A DNA stretch of 64,000 nucleotides from Nigrospora sphaerica (GCA_018287875.1 JAGVVL010000002.1:1922001-1986000); one strand, 5' to 3'. Shown: positions 46,904 to 58,491, counted from the stretch's first letter. The notes: generated by a model from the sequence alone, not told the origin. Program-made: numbers and translations.

Positions 46904-47391
46904 GGTCACATGGGCGAACTGAGTCCAATCTATCGCGGTCCCATTGCACTCGTTGTGGTTCTTACGAATAACCAGCCGGTAAAGCACGGGGCGGCGACCG
47001 GTGTATCTGCCTAGGCGGAGGTACCCTCTTGACAGCGCGCGCCCTTGATGGATGGAGATGAATGGATGGAACTGTCGTCACGGGCGGGCGGTGGAGCCGC
47101 CAATTATTTGAGCAAGTACAGTACCCAAGTACCTACGGCTCAAGGTGGCGGTGTCAGCCCCGGCCTACTTGTGCCTTTCGTGCTTGGTCAACCTAACCTT
47201 CCAGTGTCTGCTAACTCAGCGTAATGTATTTATTATACGTGCTTTATCCCCCATCGGCCACGCAGGCTGCAATGCGCCGGCCAGATATCTACTGCGTTTT
47301 CAAATAGCCGTAGTACATATATACACATCAAACCAATGTATGCCTCTCGCCGCCAACTACGACGTCTATGCGCTCGGCTGTCTTTCCTTCA
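46904..47391. other. Short gap between MLH3 stop and VPS11 start
   Basis: 488 nt in tandem orientation. It must contain the MLH3 3' end and the VPS11 promoter. AAGTACCTAC-type motif sequence is present near 47120. No gene is seen. Confidence 0.6.
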
Positions 47392-50300
47392 TCATTGCGC
47401 TCGCCTATCCATCCTGGCCGCTCTCCAGCGCTTGAACTGCTTTCCAAAGAACTCCCGGTGCTTTACCTGGGCTGTGCCGGTTACCAAGTGGTCCGAGTCG
47501 CCCAGGTCTACCAGCGGCACTATCGCGGGACGCCCGTGAGCACATTGAAATGGAAAGGCGCAAGCAGCCAGGCGTCTCAGCAAGTCCTTGCAGTCTTCGA
47601 GGGAGAGGATGTCGTTGAACATGATGGCGCTACGGCAAGCTCGCGAGTTCATCATATCTTGGATGCCCTGGGGACAGTCATGCAGCCTTGAAAGCCACTG
47701 CATTTTCATCTTATCCGCCTTGCAGGGACTCTGGGCCTTCGCAAGAGCCCCGCCACCGCGAAAGCGGCCGTGTTCTTCGAATTCCCAGACCTCTTTCCTG
47801 AGCAGATCGATGAGCAGCCGTGGCTCAACTCGACATCGCTCAGAAATGCTAGGAGGAAGGCTCAGGACCTTCAGAAACGACGGGTGTGTACGACCGCAGC
47901 CAGGAACTCCCGTGCCGAGTATAGTAACAGGAGGTACCTCGTAGGCGATGCCCCAATGCCTAAACTTAGAGGAATATCTTTCGAACAAGGTGTGTTCTTG
48001 TGCTGAGATTTCGAACTGGAGTGGTCGGGCCAGCGGTTCTGTCTGAGCTCTGGGTTCCATGGCGTTATCGGGATCTTTCGTTGCGAAATAACTTCTCATC
48101 AGTGCCTCGACAAGGCAACGCTCATCTGCAGCATGCTGGTCAACCATTATCAAAAGGGACGAGTTGGCGCTTTGGGGACCAATGCCCGGCCCATGACCAG
48201 TATGCAATGGAACCCTGGCGAGAATGAACTTCCGATCGACTTGAGCAATGACTTCGGCATTTCGTAGAGCATCTCTGGAAACCTTGCCTGTGATACTCGC
48301 AAGGCCCAGATCTCCGTTGGGGTTTGCACTCTGCCATCCACAATAGCCAGCTTCCACCGAAAGACTGCCGGAGCTCGGAAGTCTGTCAACGTGGGATGCC
48401 ACTGGAATGGGAGCTTCGACCGCAGCGAAGACGGGATTCTGCCAATCGGAGAGTAAGTCTTGGAGCCATGGGCTTACGTCCTTCGTCTCCTGCGGCCCCC
48501 GCATTTGGGAATGCCCTCCGGCAGAAAGGCGATCCGATACGGGGCTGCTGGCCAGCACTTGAGAAGTCTCTCCTTTTCGTGGAAAAATGATGAAGCCCGT
48601 GTGCCGGCTTACCAAAGACTCCTTTTTGGTCATGGGGTTGACCCACGTCAAACAATCCCCAACATCTTCTTCCTCGTCTTCCCGAACGGCTCGATTTTTC
48701 GATAGGGCCGAATTCTGTGCATTGACAGTCGGCGGTGTACCACGGTCTATGAACGGCGCTCGGAGAAGGTTTCCTGCTGCGCCAAAGAGCGAGGACGGGT
48801 CGTCCCCAGACAATTCTGGCGCTGGAGTTTTTCTGCCATCGTGGGTAGTGACATCGATGATCTCTGGAGCCGGCTGTCCACTCTTCACCCTTGTCCACGT
48901 GGTGAATGGTGACTCGGCCCTGGATCTTGTGGGGACATTGGAAGGCAGCCGGAAGCGTGTCGTTGCCAAATCAGGAACGATGGTGCGGTCTTGAGACTCA
49001 ACGTCGAACATGGTGCGCTTCCCCCTGCTGGTCCGCGAAGATGAAGCAGTGGGCAGAGCCAAGCTCTTGTCCCTGGGAGAAGCAGCGCCCTGCTTACCAC
49101 TCTGTTTCCGGGTCAAGCTAGCTCCCAAGGCCTTGGTCGGCCTGGCGAACTTTGGGCGGAAATGATGCTTCCTCAAAAACTCATATACGGTCGCCCGAAG
49201 AGTGTGGATAATGGCTGTGAGAGTCTGTCGACGCTCATCGAGGGCTTCCTCGACGTCACAAACTGTACCGTCCTGCCCATGGATGCCAATATTCAGATAT
49301 AGCACAGGCCAACGGTCGATACTCTTCTTGGCCTTCAGCTCTCGGCCCGTGTAACCGTCCGTCTTATACCGTCCGTCCTCGGCTCTTCTGGCTCTCTCAG
49401 CATCATCGATTTCGGTGGCTTCCTCTTCAACACCGAAATTCGAATTTGAAAAGAGCCGGTTAATTTCTTCGTACAGGATATTCGACCCGCGTTCATTGGG
49501 CACGGGTAGGACTCCAATACTGATAAATTGCGCACGTTTAGTAGCACTGGGCACCAGGCACACGGCACCACTTAGATGCAAATTGCCGGCGGCCGCCTTG
49601 ATGGCAACCCATGAATCAACCGAGCTTTCATCGGACAGGCCGGCCTGGCAGAGTACCCGGCATACGTGGGAAGTCACGTAGGCCCGTTGTTCTTTATCTG
49701 AAGCATCTGCCGCTGGTGCTTGCCTACTCCGTATGGCACTGCTCTGGTGTGTCCAAGGATCGCGGAGGGAAACCGTCACGCAAGCCGGCCAGGCCAGCAA
49801 CAGGGCTGTCACCGCGTGCTTAAGCAGCGCATAATCTCTTCTGGCCGTAGTTTTATCGGCGGCGGACTGAGCACGCTGCTTGACTCGCACGGGCATGGAA
49901 CCGAAAAGGTTCCGTACAGTGACGCGAGTTCCGTGCGGGAAAACAAGCAGTCTCTGGTCAGGCGGGGACGGGGTATGACGTGCCAGGACGTCCGAGTTGT
50001 GAATTTTAATCGAGTTATGGGAATTATAGCCTTGATGGTGTGAGGTGATGGACAACAAGGACAGGGCTCCCAACGACGACAAGAACGTCCCACTCGTCCC
50101 GTGCACAGCGGGACGGGGAGGAAATTTAGACGTGTCTATAGGAGGGTTAGCTTGGGGCCACCCCCTTCGACAGGTTGGTGGTTTTGGTGCTCACGGTACA
50201 GCTTGCCAAGACCACCGCTGGGCAGAAACTCGGTGGAGGGGATGCCAACCCCGTTGTCCTCGACGGAACAGTTGCCCCGGGCGAAATCGACCGAGACGGT

Positions 50301-50426
50301 GATTTTCGTAGCACCGGCGTCCAGTGAATTCTTCAGCAGGCCGTGGACGGCGCCGCTTAGCGAGGTGATGGTGGCAGAAGACTTGATCTGGGCAATGACA
50401 TTGTCGGGTAGCTGCTGGATCGGCAT
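47392..50426 (-). CDS. mlh3: DNA mismatch repair / meiotic endonuclease MLH3
   Basis: MutL homologue that partners MLH1 in meiotic crossover resolution and minor mismatch repair. Two exons, 50426-50195 and 50135-47392, join in phase (KLY|HTSKF) to give about 991 residues. The N-terminal GHKL ATPase starts MPIQQLPDNVIAQIKSS, with the NSLDAGATKI helix, VEDNGVGIP and GGLGKLYHTSKFP. The middle is disordered. The C-terminal endonuclease domain carries DQHAADERCLVE at about residue 743, an exact DQHA(X)2E(X)4E metal-binding motif, and CAFPFQCAHGRP near residue 936. The position equal to the ATPase general-base Glu (E29 of E. coli MutL) is Gly here (AVHGLLKNSLDA). I chose the ATG at 50426 because the MPIQ.LP start is conserved. 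An in-frame upstream ATG at 50486 is possible. Confidence 0.9.
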
Positions 50427-52068
50427 GGTTGCGGAGCAGACGGGCAGAGACAGTAGAATGCTCCCATCTTGGTTCCGGCAGAGCAAGCAGGCCCGAGGGG
50501 TGTTTCCCAGATGGTGGCTGGGTTGGGCTGTGACCGTGCCGACCCAGCGAGCGATCGGCAGGCAGGCTTGTCACTTTCTTGAGCAAGGATAAGTGGTCGG
50601 TGAGGCGTCTGAGGGGACTTTGTGTCATTGAATGCCGCTGGACCCCAGCGCGATAAGCTTGAGAAGACCCTGAAAAGTGTGGAGGGCAGGCGGAGGACAG
50701 AGGGAGATGCGGCCAAGGCAAATTAGAAGGCCGAAAAAAATCACGTGCCCGGTCGTGGTGGTGATGTTGCTTTCGCGGTCGTACTTTCCCCGGTAATAGA
50801 GACGTATGGACGTACCTACATCCTGTGCATTGGCTGGACTCGGTACATGCACAACTCCCAACCCTATGCGATAAATGTATCCCATTGCAAGGGTCGGGAC
50901 CTGAATGTCGCGAGCGCGTTGGTAGCCCTCAGTTCGATGACGCATACCGGCAGGGGTCTTTCTTAAGGAACGGTGTAAATGGCCTAGATGGCCTACTACT
51001 AGACCCCCTTCCCAAATTGGGTACAGCCCGTCTGGTGCTTATGTGCTGACAGATGGGCAGATAGCACATAAGGTATGGGGCTCTGCACGGGCACTCCAAC
51101 TTTCCGCTCCCGGACAGATTGGTGATCAGTGATTTCCAGTAACGACGGAGAATTGATGGACTGAAAGTCCAACGTCCTCCCCCCATGTGCCCATCCATCG
51201 TATCCCAGCCATCCAGTCCAGCCGGCCCGCCAGGCCCCAGTCGGCCTATGCACTGACGGTCAGGGTGCACCAGGAGCGAGCGGGTTTTTGGGGCGGCTAT
51301 GTTTGTTATGGTTGGGCGTTTATGGAGAGGTACACGGCAGAGACCAGGGTAGGTATGAACTAGGTAAGTAAAGTAAGAGGTACCTACGGAGTACTACCTG
51401 AGGCATTAGGAGGCACCCATACACGGCCTGCCAGGGCGACTCCGTCCGGTAGGTACTTCATATAGGTACTACCTACCTATTCCCACCCGTGCAACTCCCC
51501 CTCGCGATCCGTTCGTCCTTACATCCTAACCACACACATACTTGCCCACCCGTCTCATCCGCCAAACAACCCGACCGCAACTTCTCGCGCACGCTGCTCC
51601 TTCGGCCATCCGCTCTCGTAGCATTGTGTGTGCATCCTCGCCCGTATTCCGTCTTCATCCGAGCTCCCTGGCTCGTGTGCCGCTCCCGTCTTTCTGTCCG
51701 CCTTGCCCACGATCTCTTGTTGGTTCGGGCGTCCCAGTCTTTAGGCACCGACACACAGCAGCCACCTCTGCCGTCTCTGGGCTGGCCAAGCGGCACCTAT
51801 TACACACCCACGTTCGCAGCCACAGCCTCACTACGACGCCCCGGCTGCTACCAACACCGGCCCTCAAACTTACCATCCTCCACTCACTACCTGGCTATTT
51901 TGGCTTGTGTTAGCCGCAAACCATATTTGCCCGCCGGCGTGTTTAAGTGGCCCGGCCCCTGTCGCCATCACCCGTGGAACTTGCGCGTCGCTTTCCCAAC
52001 CCGCCGCCGTTGCCTCGAGGCCACCGGCACCAGCATATCCTCTTGCTCGCCGACCAGGTTAACAACAA
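50427..52068. other. Divergent promoter region (MLH3 / disordered conserved protein)
   Basis: 1.6 kb with no supported gene. Between about 51345 and 51480 there is a dense cluster of TAGGTA/TACCTAC elements and one TACGGAGTACTACC. The interval 51480-52068 is CT-rich with few purines, as expected for the long leader of the downstream gene. Confidence 0.55.
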
Positions 52069-53351
52069 ATGGCCATGATAGAAACCACGCCCCAACCAGC
52101 TGGTAAATGCCCCCCTCCGTCCTCTACCGCTACTCACTTCTAACTCGGCTCGCAGACGGCCCGGAGCGCTCGACGCGGAGGCGCCCCTTCTCGACCTGGG
52201 TGAAGAAGCTCGCCAGCTTCAAGAATGGCTCGTCGTCCAACGATGGCGGCGTTAGGAACGGTCATTTCAAGCGCGACGGCACCCCCAAGGCCTCCAAGAA
52301 GCGCACAGCCAAGCTGAACAACCCGTATCCGCAATCCGGTCGCGTGGGCGATCCGAACAACCGCCACAGCCACCCCTCGTTATCGACAAATCACACAGGC
52401 GTGGCGTCCGATGCCTCTTCAGACCCGAGCCGCGCATCGCTACACTCGTCTGTGGACGGCATAGCACCCCCCCGCTCCGCTGCCCATACCGCATCGACCG
52501 AACACGATGCTACACTGTCGATCCATGCGCCCTCGCACTTGGCATCCTCTCTCGCCGGCACTAGCAGGACAGCGAACGGCAGGAAGGGAGGGGATAGCAC
52601 GTTCTCCTCACCCGCTCCCTCTGTGCGGTCTCTGACGACTACCTTGACCACTATCCAGTCCATGGCAGCCAATGGCAACCCGAACCAAAGCCAGGCGGCC
52701 CCCCAGAACAACAACAATCTGCAGGCAGTCCAGTTCACGCAGCCCTTCCCCACGAGTTCGCCAGCGTCGGCCATACCTCCGCACATGGCGCCGCACGGCG
52801 TGAACCCCACTACCTATAATACCGCCACGGCCAACAACCTCCTCACCGACAATGCTTCTATACTCACACTGGCCTCCTCCAGCAAGAGGCGCCGGCGTCG
52901 TTCGTTTGATACAGACGCCTCGGTTCGAGCCCTGGCACCGTCATCGCTTTGGGGAGGCTCGCGCGAGAGCTTACCTCTGAGTGTCCTCAGCGCCAACATT
53001 GACAACAGCACCAATATGCCTACAACGCCTGGCCTACACCAAACAACATCGAGAATAAACCCCACCAACGAACGCGCCAGTATCTATTCGGCTACTGGCG
53101 TGGCACCGGCACTGCCGAGCGAGAGAAACAGCTTCTATGCCAAGCAAAGTCTTGCCGGGGATGCGGCTAGCGTAAGAAGCGGCCTGCTTGGTCACGGCCG
53201 AGCAGAAAGTATTAGTGGGAGCGTAGGTGGCGTGGCGAGCCCCTTGGCCAGTCCGATGGAGGTATCGGAGAGGGATCCCGTGGCTGAGAAAGGCGCATCT
53301 ATTGTTCTTGAAGATAAGCCGGACCTGAAGGACAAGCCGAAGGACGCCTAA
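52069..53351 (+). CDS. Conserved disordered Pezizomycotina protein ('polycystin'-labelled type)
   Basis: Two exons, 52069-52102 and 52156-53351, flank a 53-nt intron with a TTCTAACT branch site, giving about 409 residues. There is no transmembrane segment and no enzymatic domain. A conserved-looking N-terminus (RRRPFSTWVKKLASFKNGS) is followed by Ser/Asn/Pro-rich disorder. A distinctive core near residues 260-310 includes ILTLASSSKRRRRRSFDT, DASVRALAPSSLWGG and SRESLPLSVLSAN. As I recall, proteins with this core are often labelled 'Ca2+-modulated nonselective cation channel polycystin' in ascomycete genomes; nothing here supports a channel. The KRRRRRS cluster is a plausible nuclear localisation or phosphorylation site. 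The gene converges on the nitrilase. Confidence 0.75.
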
Positions 53352-53923
53352 TTACTACGTGGCTGAGTATGGCCGGCCAGTCACCCGAACACTGCTTGAG
53401 ACAGGAAAGTATCGCTTACCAGCATAACTGCTTCTCTGCGGCGAAGTGGCGTACCGAGACTGACGGATTTTCATATTGCACACACGATCGTTCAAGCGTG
53501 GAGATCATGGGGATTTGATTGGCAGAGCGAAATGGATCAAAGGGAGGACGTTGACTGAACATGACTGAATAGATACCCGTTTACGCGCTTGAGTTTAAGC
53601 TTTTTCTGCAACCTCTCCTTGTTTCTTCTTGACCTGGCTTTCATGCCTAGGGACCTTGTGAGTTAGTCAACCCAGAAGAGCAACGCGATAAAGAAAGAAT
53701 TATTGCTACCAACTTCTCGTATCTGAACGTAGGAGTGTTCATACGTCCTGTCCATCGGAAGAACGATGCAAACCTTAACATTCTATTCTGCCAAGTACCT
53801 ACATACGTATTGTGACAGACTACTTTGGCGCAAGCGGGAGCAGCATTGGGGGCCAAGTCGAGAGGCAGTTTCCAGTTAGGAAGTCATGTTGGTTTTGCAT
53901 AGCGACCCCCGTGTCCGAAGTGT
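53352..53923. other. Convergent gap (disordered protein / nitrilase)
   Basis: 572 nt, visibly less GC-rich than neighbouring coding DNA. No gene is supported. Confidence 0.6.
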
Positions 53924-56566
53924 TCAGTACGGCAATGGATCGAGATCCAGCCCTTCGACGGTAAACTTGAAAGAGTCGTTCCTAGAGCCAAACGGTCAGT
54001 CGAGCACTAATGGCAACGGCGGTAGCAGGTAGGAAAGTGAGGGAAGAGGGGCGGCCAAGGTGAAAATACCTTGAGTAACTCCCCGCGGCATCGAGGTCCA
54101 GCCGGCCCCGGATGCAGTCTTCGAAGTCGACGTCGGCGTAGATGAGGCCGTTGGCGTCCTCCCACTGGGGGCCCGCGAGCACGTCGCCCGTCGGCGAGAC
54201 GATGCTCGAGCCCCCGCGCGACACGAAGCCGGTCGACGGCGCGCGGCCGGCCGAGCTGCTGCCGTCGTGGGCGCCCTCGGAGTCGCCCACGGCGACGGGG
54301 GACGGGCCATCTTCGCGGCCCAGCACGATCTCGTTCCCATCCTCGTCGAACACGGATCGCCTACGCCCTTCCGGCCCCCTTCCGTGCCCACCGCCCGCGG
54401 GCCCCGCGCCGGGGAGGGCTATCTCGAAGCCTTCCTCGGTGATGCAGGAGCTCCGTCGCCGGGAGGAGCCACTGTGTCCCCCCGCCTGAGTCGGTGGCGG
54501 GGAGTGGCCCTTGGGGTTCTCGGCCACTCCGCCGTTGGTCGTCGGCTGGTCGTCTCGCACACACATGTTGGAACTGACGACAAAGCAGCGTCCCTCGAGC
54601 GCGATGGTTCGCATGAGCGAGAGCCACGCATCTCGCCCGTCCGCCGTGGGCGCCAGATAGAGGTTGATGTTCTGCTGGTAGAGTGCCTGGCGGAGCAGAG
54701 GCATGTAGCTTTCCCAACAAATGGCGGCGGCGAGGTTGATGCGAACACCGCGGATGATCGTGGTCACCGCTTTCAGGGTGGCGGGCGAGCCTTGCGCCCA
54801 AATTAATCGTTCTGTGCCGGTCTGTACGCCATTAGTAAGGTGGGTTTTTTTCCGCGCTCATATGAGGGCTTCATCGCAAATGCTATTAGGTCTACATCCC
54901 ACGTCGATGACTCTGCTCGGTACCTCCCGTCTATATCAGATGGCTCCTTTATAACCTCCGTCACCAATGTCAACTGGCCGCTGCGTAGAGAAAGCGGTAC
55001 CGACCGCAGGCGCTTATATTCGCAGTACGAGGATGGCCGTCGTGCAATCAACCGCTCGAAGGGACATCCTTTTGAACATCGAAATCGCCTTCCGAACGAT
55101 AAGGCTATAGTGCCTTGGCTCTAGCATAGGAATTCTTGAGTGTGAGCCGAAAAGTAGCCTCAGAGGTTGAAAGGTTCTCTACCTGATCGAGACCACTTGT
55201 TGGCCCAGGCAGTTTTCTCTCTTTGAATAACAGACGACCGAAATTCCTGCCCTACCGTTATCAAAAATAGGTATGCCCCAGCCAGAGCGTCCCCATGTTT
55301 GACCCTGGTGGACAGGAACAGTGTCTCAATTCTGTGCTTTACAGCCGTCGTGTTGCCTTCGTAGCGAAAATTGAATCCCGAGTCAAGTGGTGACAGCAAG
55401 GTGCGGCAACTCTTCTTCAGACCGTAAAGTAGCCAAACCACCCATCGAACGGTCCAGGTGACGGTGTAAAAGGTTCGTGGGGTTATTTGGAGACGACGAA
55501 AGCCAGGACAACATGGTTTCAAAGTAGACCAAGAAGCTCTATGTGGCTTTTTCACTTAATCGTCCTCAGAAAATCAGGTAAAGTTTGGGATACTGTCGAC
55601 GGTGGCCGCTTGATGTGGTTGGGCGTGTCTTCATCCAGCCGAAGAAGCATTCCTTGTTGCCATGAAGACACGGAACCAGTTGTTTCGTTTTGACACCATC
55701 AGCATCGAGGGTTGTAGGCCCCTTCTTGCCGCGCCATCGACACCGAGCCCGGGGCTTCGGCAGGAGTAGATGGATTTATCGACCAAGGAGCACGGTTCCG
55801 AGTGAGAAAGAGACAGAAAGGCCAACCAGTGACTGATCAAGCGACGGGATGTCGGTGAGATCGTAAGAGAGGCAAGGTGTGCCAGCCTTTCCCATCTGCG
55901 TACTCGAGAAATGCCCTCAAACCTTTCATGAAGGGCGGTTTATACCGCCTCCCGCTCATTATTTCCCCTTCTCTCCTTCGATAGTCCGAGTGGTGAAATG
56001 ACATTTGGGGCACCGATAGGAAAGAAACCAAAGAAACTCACCGGCTGCACTTTTCTTCTTTTCCCGATGATCCCTCGGATGGGGCAGACGTAAACCGCGG
56101 CGCAGTACAAGCTGCCTCCGGCCTTCTCGACGAGCCCGACGACGATGAAGACGTTGCTATTGCGGGCGATCTCCTCCAGGGCCTCCCTGGTCCCGTCGCC
56201 GCGCCGCGGCTTCGAGCCGCCGCCGCCGCTGCCGGGGTCGTCCGCCGGGCTGGCCACGCCGGGCAGCCGCCTCTGCAACCAGGCCTCGCCGGCACCGGCG
56301 CCGTTGCCCACCGTGTCGCCGAGATCAACGGCGGCGCTGAAGTACCGCAGGAACTCGTCGCGGCCCTCGGGCGTGCGGGCGCCGACCTTGCAGCCAAAGT
56401 CGGCGCCCCGAGGGTAGCCGCCCAGGTAGGCCTCGGGGAGGAGAAGAATATCGGCCTTGTTCGCGGCTGCCTTGGACGCAATCCGGCGGAGCTGCGCGAG
56501 CGTCTCCTGCGTGGTCGCCTGCGTTCCCGGCGAGGCCGTCGCTAGGCGAATCTTGGAGGTCGACAT
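53924..56566 (-). CDS. Nitrilase (carbon-nitrogen hydrolase)
   Basis: Aliphatic-type nitrilase hydrolysing nitriles to carboxylic acid and ammonia; cyanide hydratase is a close alternative. Three exons, 56566-56042, 54821-54070 and 53981-53924, join in phase to give about 444 residues. The catalytic triad is visible. Glu45 lies in LLLPEAYLGGYPRG. The Lys lies in GIIGKRRKVQP, and TGTERLIW follows directly after the first splice. Cys210 lies in AAICWESYMPLLR. Later, VSRGGSSIVSPTGDVLAGP and DFEDCIRGRLDLDAAGSYSR|NDSFKFTVEGLDLDP match the family C-terminus across the last intron. Two features are odd. Intron 1 is 1220 nt, far longer than other introns here. A Gly/Ser/Pro-rich low-complexity insert of roughly 100 residues sits between CVRDDQP and the FVSRGGS strand. 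This makes the protein longer than the usual 330-360 residues. Confidence 0.85.
54822..56041 (-). other. 1220-nt intron of the nitrilase gene
   Basis: It begins GTGAGT and ends ACAG. Its base composition is visibly more AT-rich than the flanking exons. It contains open stretches on both strands, including a coding-like minus-strand stretch close to the acceptor, but nothing I recognise. It may represent an insertion into an originally short intron. Confidence 0.7.
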
Positions 56567-57603
56567 GCTGTTGTTGTGCTACCAAGTCGAGGATGGGGTG
56601 AGGAACGTGCCGATGGATGGTGGGATGAGGGCTGGCCTTCGGTCTTTGTACTTATAGAAATGAGGGGTCAGGCAAACCCCGAAGTTTACTTCCTACTTGT
56701 TTAATCCACTTCCGTGCATTGCAGAACATCTAATGACAATGACGAGGCCCTGTCATGCCCTACTTCTCTGTAACGATTACCCTCTTCGCGCTATAGACAC
56801 CATAAGCCGGGTAATTCCACGAGCACGGTCAACAGGCGCTCGTGGATTCGTTGCCACCGAATAACTAAACAGAATTGAGGGGCAATTACTTTTTAAGAAA
56901 GCGCGCAAGATGTTGACTGCCCCATTGGTGGCTCAAGAAACCCGTTCAGGTAATTCTCGTCTCTGGTATTATTTGAAGCCACGTCCAGAAGACCTACGAG
57001 GTCTACTAGAGCTAAGCCGAACAAACGTGGCCCTGATGAGCAAACATCATGACGCCATATGTTGGCTGTCTGGAAGGGGCTGCCCAAGAAATATGTGCAC
57101 CTCGATAACATGTAACCCGACCACGACGGCTAAGACAGACTGATTAGTCGACCATGTGCAGATAAATCAGTCGTTTCTAAACTGAATGGAACGGGTCGAA
57201 CCTGGTTGTTTAACCGTAAGTTATAGACGTTTGTTGACTTACAGACCTGCGTGCCATTCCAGTATCCCATACCAATACGGTGTATATAGTACTTGCACAC
57301 GGTGGGAGCTACTACTGTACCAGGGCGTGAACATTCTACGCGCTTCTGCCTCTTAACTAAAAGTACGGAAAACCGGCGCCCTGGGCAAAAGTTCACGGCC
57401 AACAGGCGATTTGATCCAGGTCACCAAAACGCTCTCGAATCTTCACACTGCCTTCATCCCCTCTCTCCAGTTTTCGGGCGTTGAACACATAGTTCTGTTA
57501 TTTTCCCGTTGGTATCCCAGAAACCAACCACCCACGACCTCCCCGAATACTTTTTCCCTTGCGCAGCTCCTGCCTGCGTCTGTTCGTATATGCGCGTGTG
57601 AGC
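56567..57603. other. Divergent promoter region (nitrilase / small conserved protein)
   Basis: About 1 kb of relatively AT-rich sequence with no supported gene. It should hold both promoters. Confidence 0.55.
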
Positions 57604-58077
57604 ATGAGAAGTCACCTCCTCTACCGCAACGTCGTAAGAGCCACTCGTCGTCAGGTCTCAACGCCCATCTCCGCCCTTCGCAGGCCCATCATGTCCCAGA
57701 CGAACCGCGCCCAGCAGCCCGCCGGCGACGGTGACCGCCCTTATTCCTCCCCGTCGGCGCCGGTCGAGGCCGCCCCGACGCCTGAGAAACAGGCGCAGAC
57801 TTCCACGCTTCCCGCGCTTCCCGAACCACCCAAGGATGGGGACGGGCCCGTCACGAACCTGCAGGTGGGAGGCGAGGGCGTCAAGCTCGACCACCTGGGG
57901 CCCCTGGTCATCAACGAGGACGGCACCATGAGCCGCATCTCTAACTGGGACGCCATGAGTGAGATCGAGCGGCAGAACACTGTACGTGTCCTGGGTAAAC
58001 GGAATCAGCAGCGTCTGAAGAAGTTGCGCGGTGACGCCGGAGTGAGCGGGGAGGAGCCAACGTCGGGATCGCAGTGA
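57604..58077 (+). CDS. Small conserved fungal protein, possibly mitochondrial
   Basis: A single exon of 157 residues from the first ATG. I cannot name the family. The C-terminal half looks conserved: GEGVKLDHLGPLVINEDGT, then MSRISNWDAMSEIERQNT and VRVLGKRNQQRLKKLRG. I recall similar short proteins in other ascomycetes, but not a function. The first 29 residues are rich in Arg and Ser, contain no acidic residue and could form an amphipathic presequence. A second in-frame ATG at 57691 (MSQTNRAQQP) would remove it. The middle is Pro-rich and disordered. It converges with the CYS-3-like gene, with 414 nt between the stops. Confidence 0.75.
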   Translation: MRSHLLYRNVVRATRRQVSTPISALRRPIMSQTNRAQQPAGDGDRPYSSPSAPVEAAPTPEKQAQTSTLPALPEPPKDGDGPVTNLQVGGEGVKLDHLGPLVINEDGTMSRISNWDAMSEIERQNTVRVLGKRNQQRLKKLRGDAGVSGEEPTSGSQ

Positions 58078-58491
58078 TGGGCAGGAGCTGGAATAACTGT
58101 CGGCACGGAGAGAAGCACCCCGGGCCGGGCAAAATGATTTCGCATCGCCATTGGGGCGGAGAGGAGTACAGGTGCAGCTCATCCGCATGCCATGTTACAT
58201 TACGGCGACCGCTGGTCGCCTCTTTGGGCACGGCACACTCTATTGCAGAGAGAGGGAATGATCAAGGGCCGACGATGGAAGAATCGCCGAGGCCGCTGAT
58301 GCTGTATTGGTTGAAAACACCCCTATATCTGACAACTGCGTCAAACAGGTCCAAGTGTCAAATCTGGCCTGCCGGTGCCGCTCTAGCTCTTACATAAACC
58401 GTTAAATGCATACAGTGACGTGATGAACCGCCCAATCCCACCCTTTACCGCCCCCATAAAACGCCTTGTGTGCAAATGCCCGTTTGAGCAC
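58078..58491. other. Short convergent gap
   Basis: 414 nt between the small conserved gene and the bZIP gene, enough for 3' UTRs only. I see no other feature. Confidence 0.6.
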
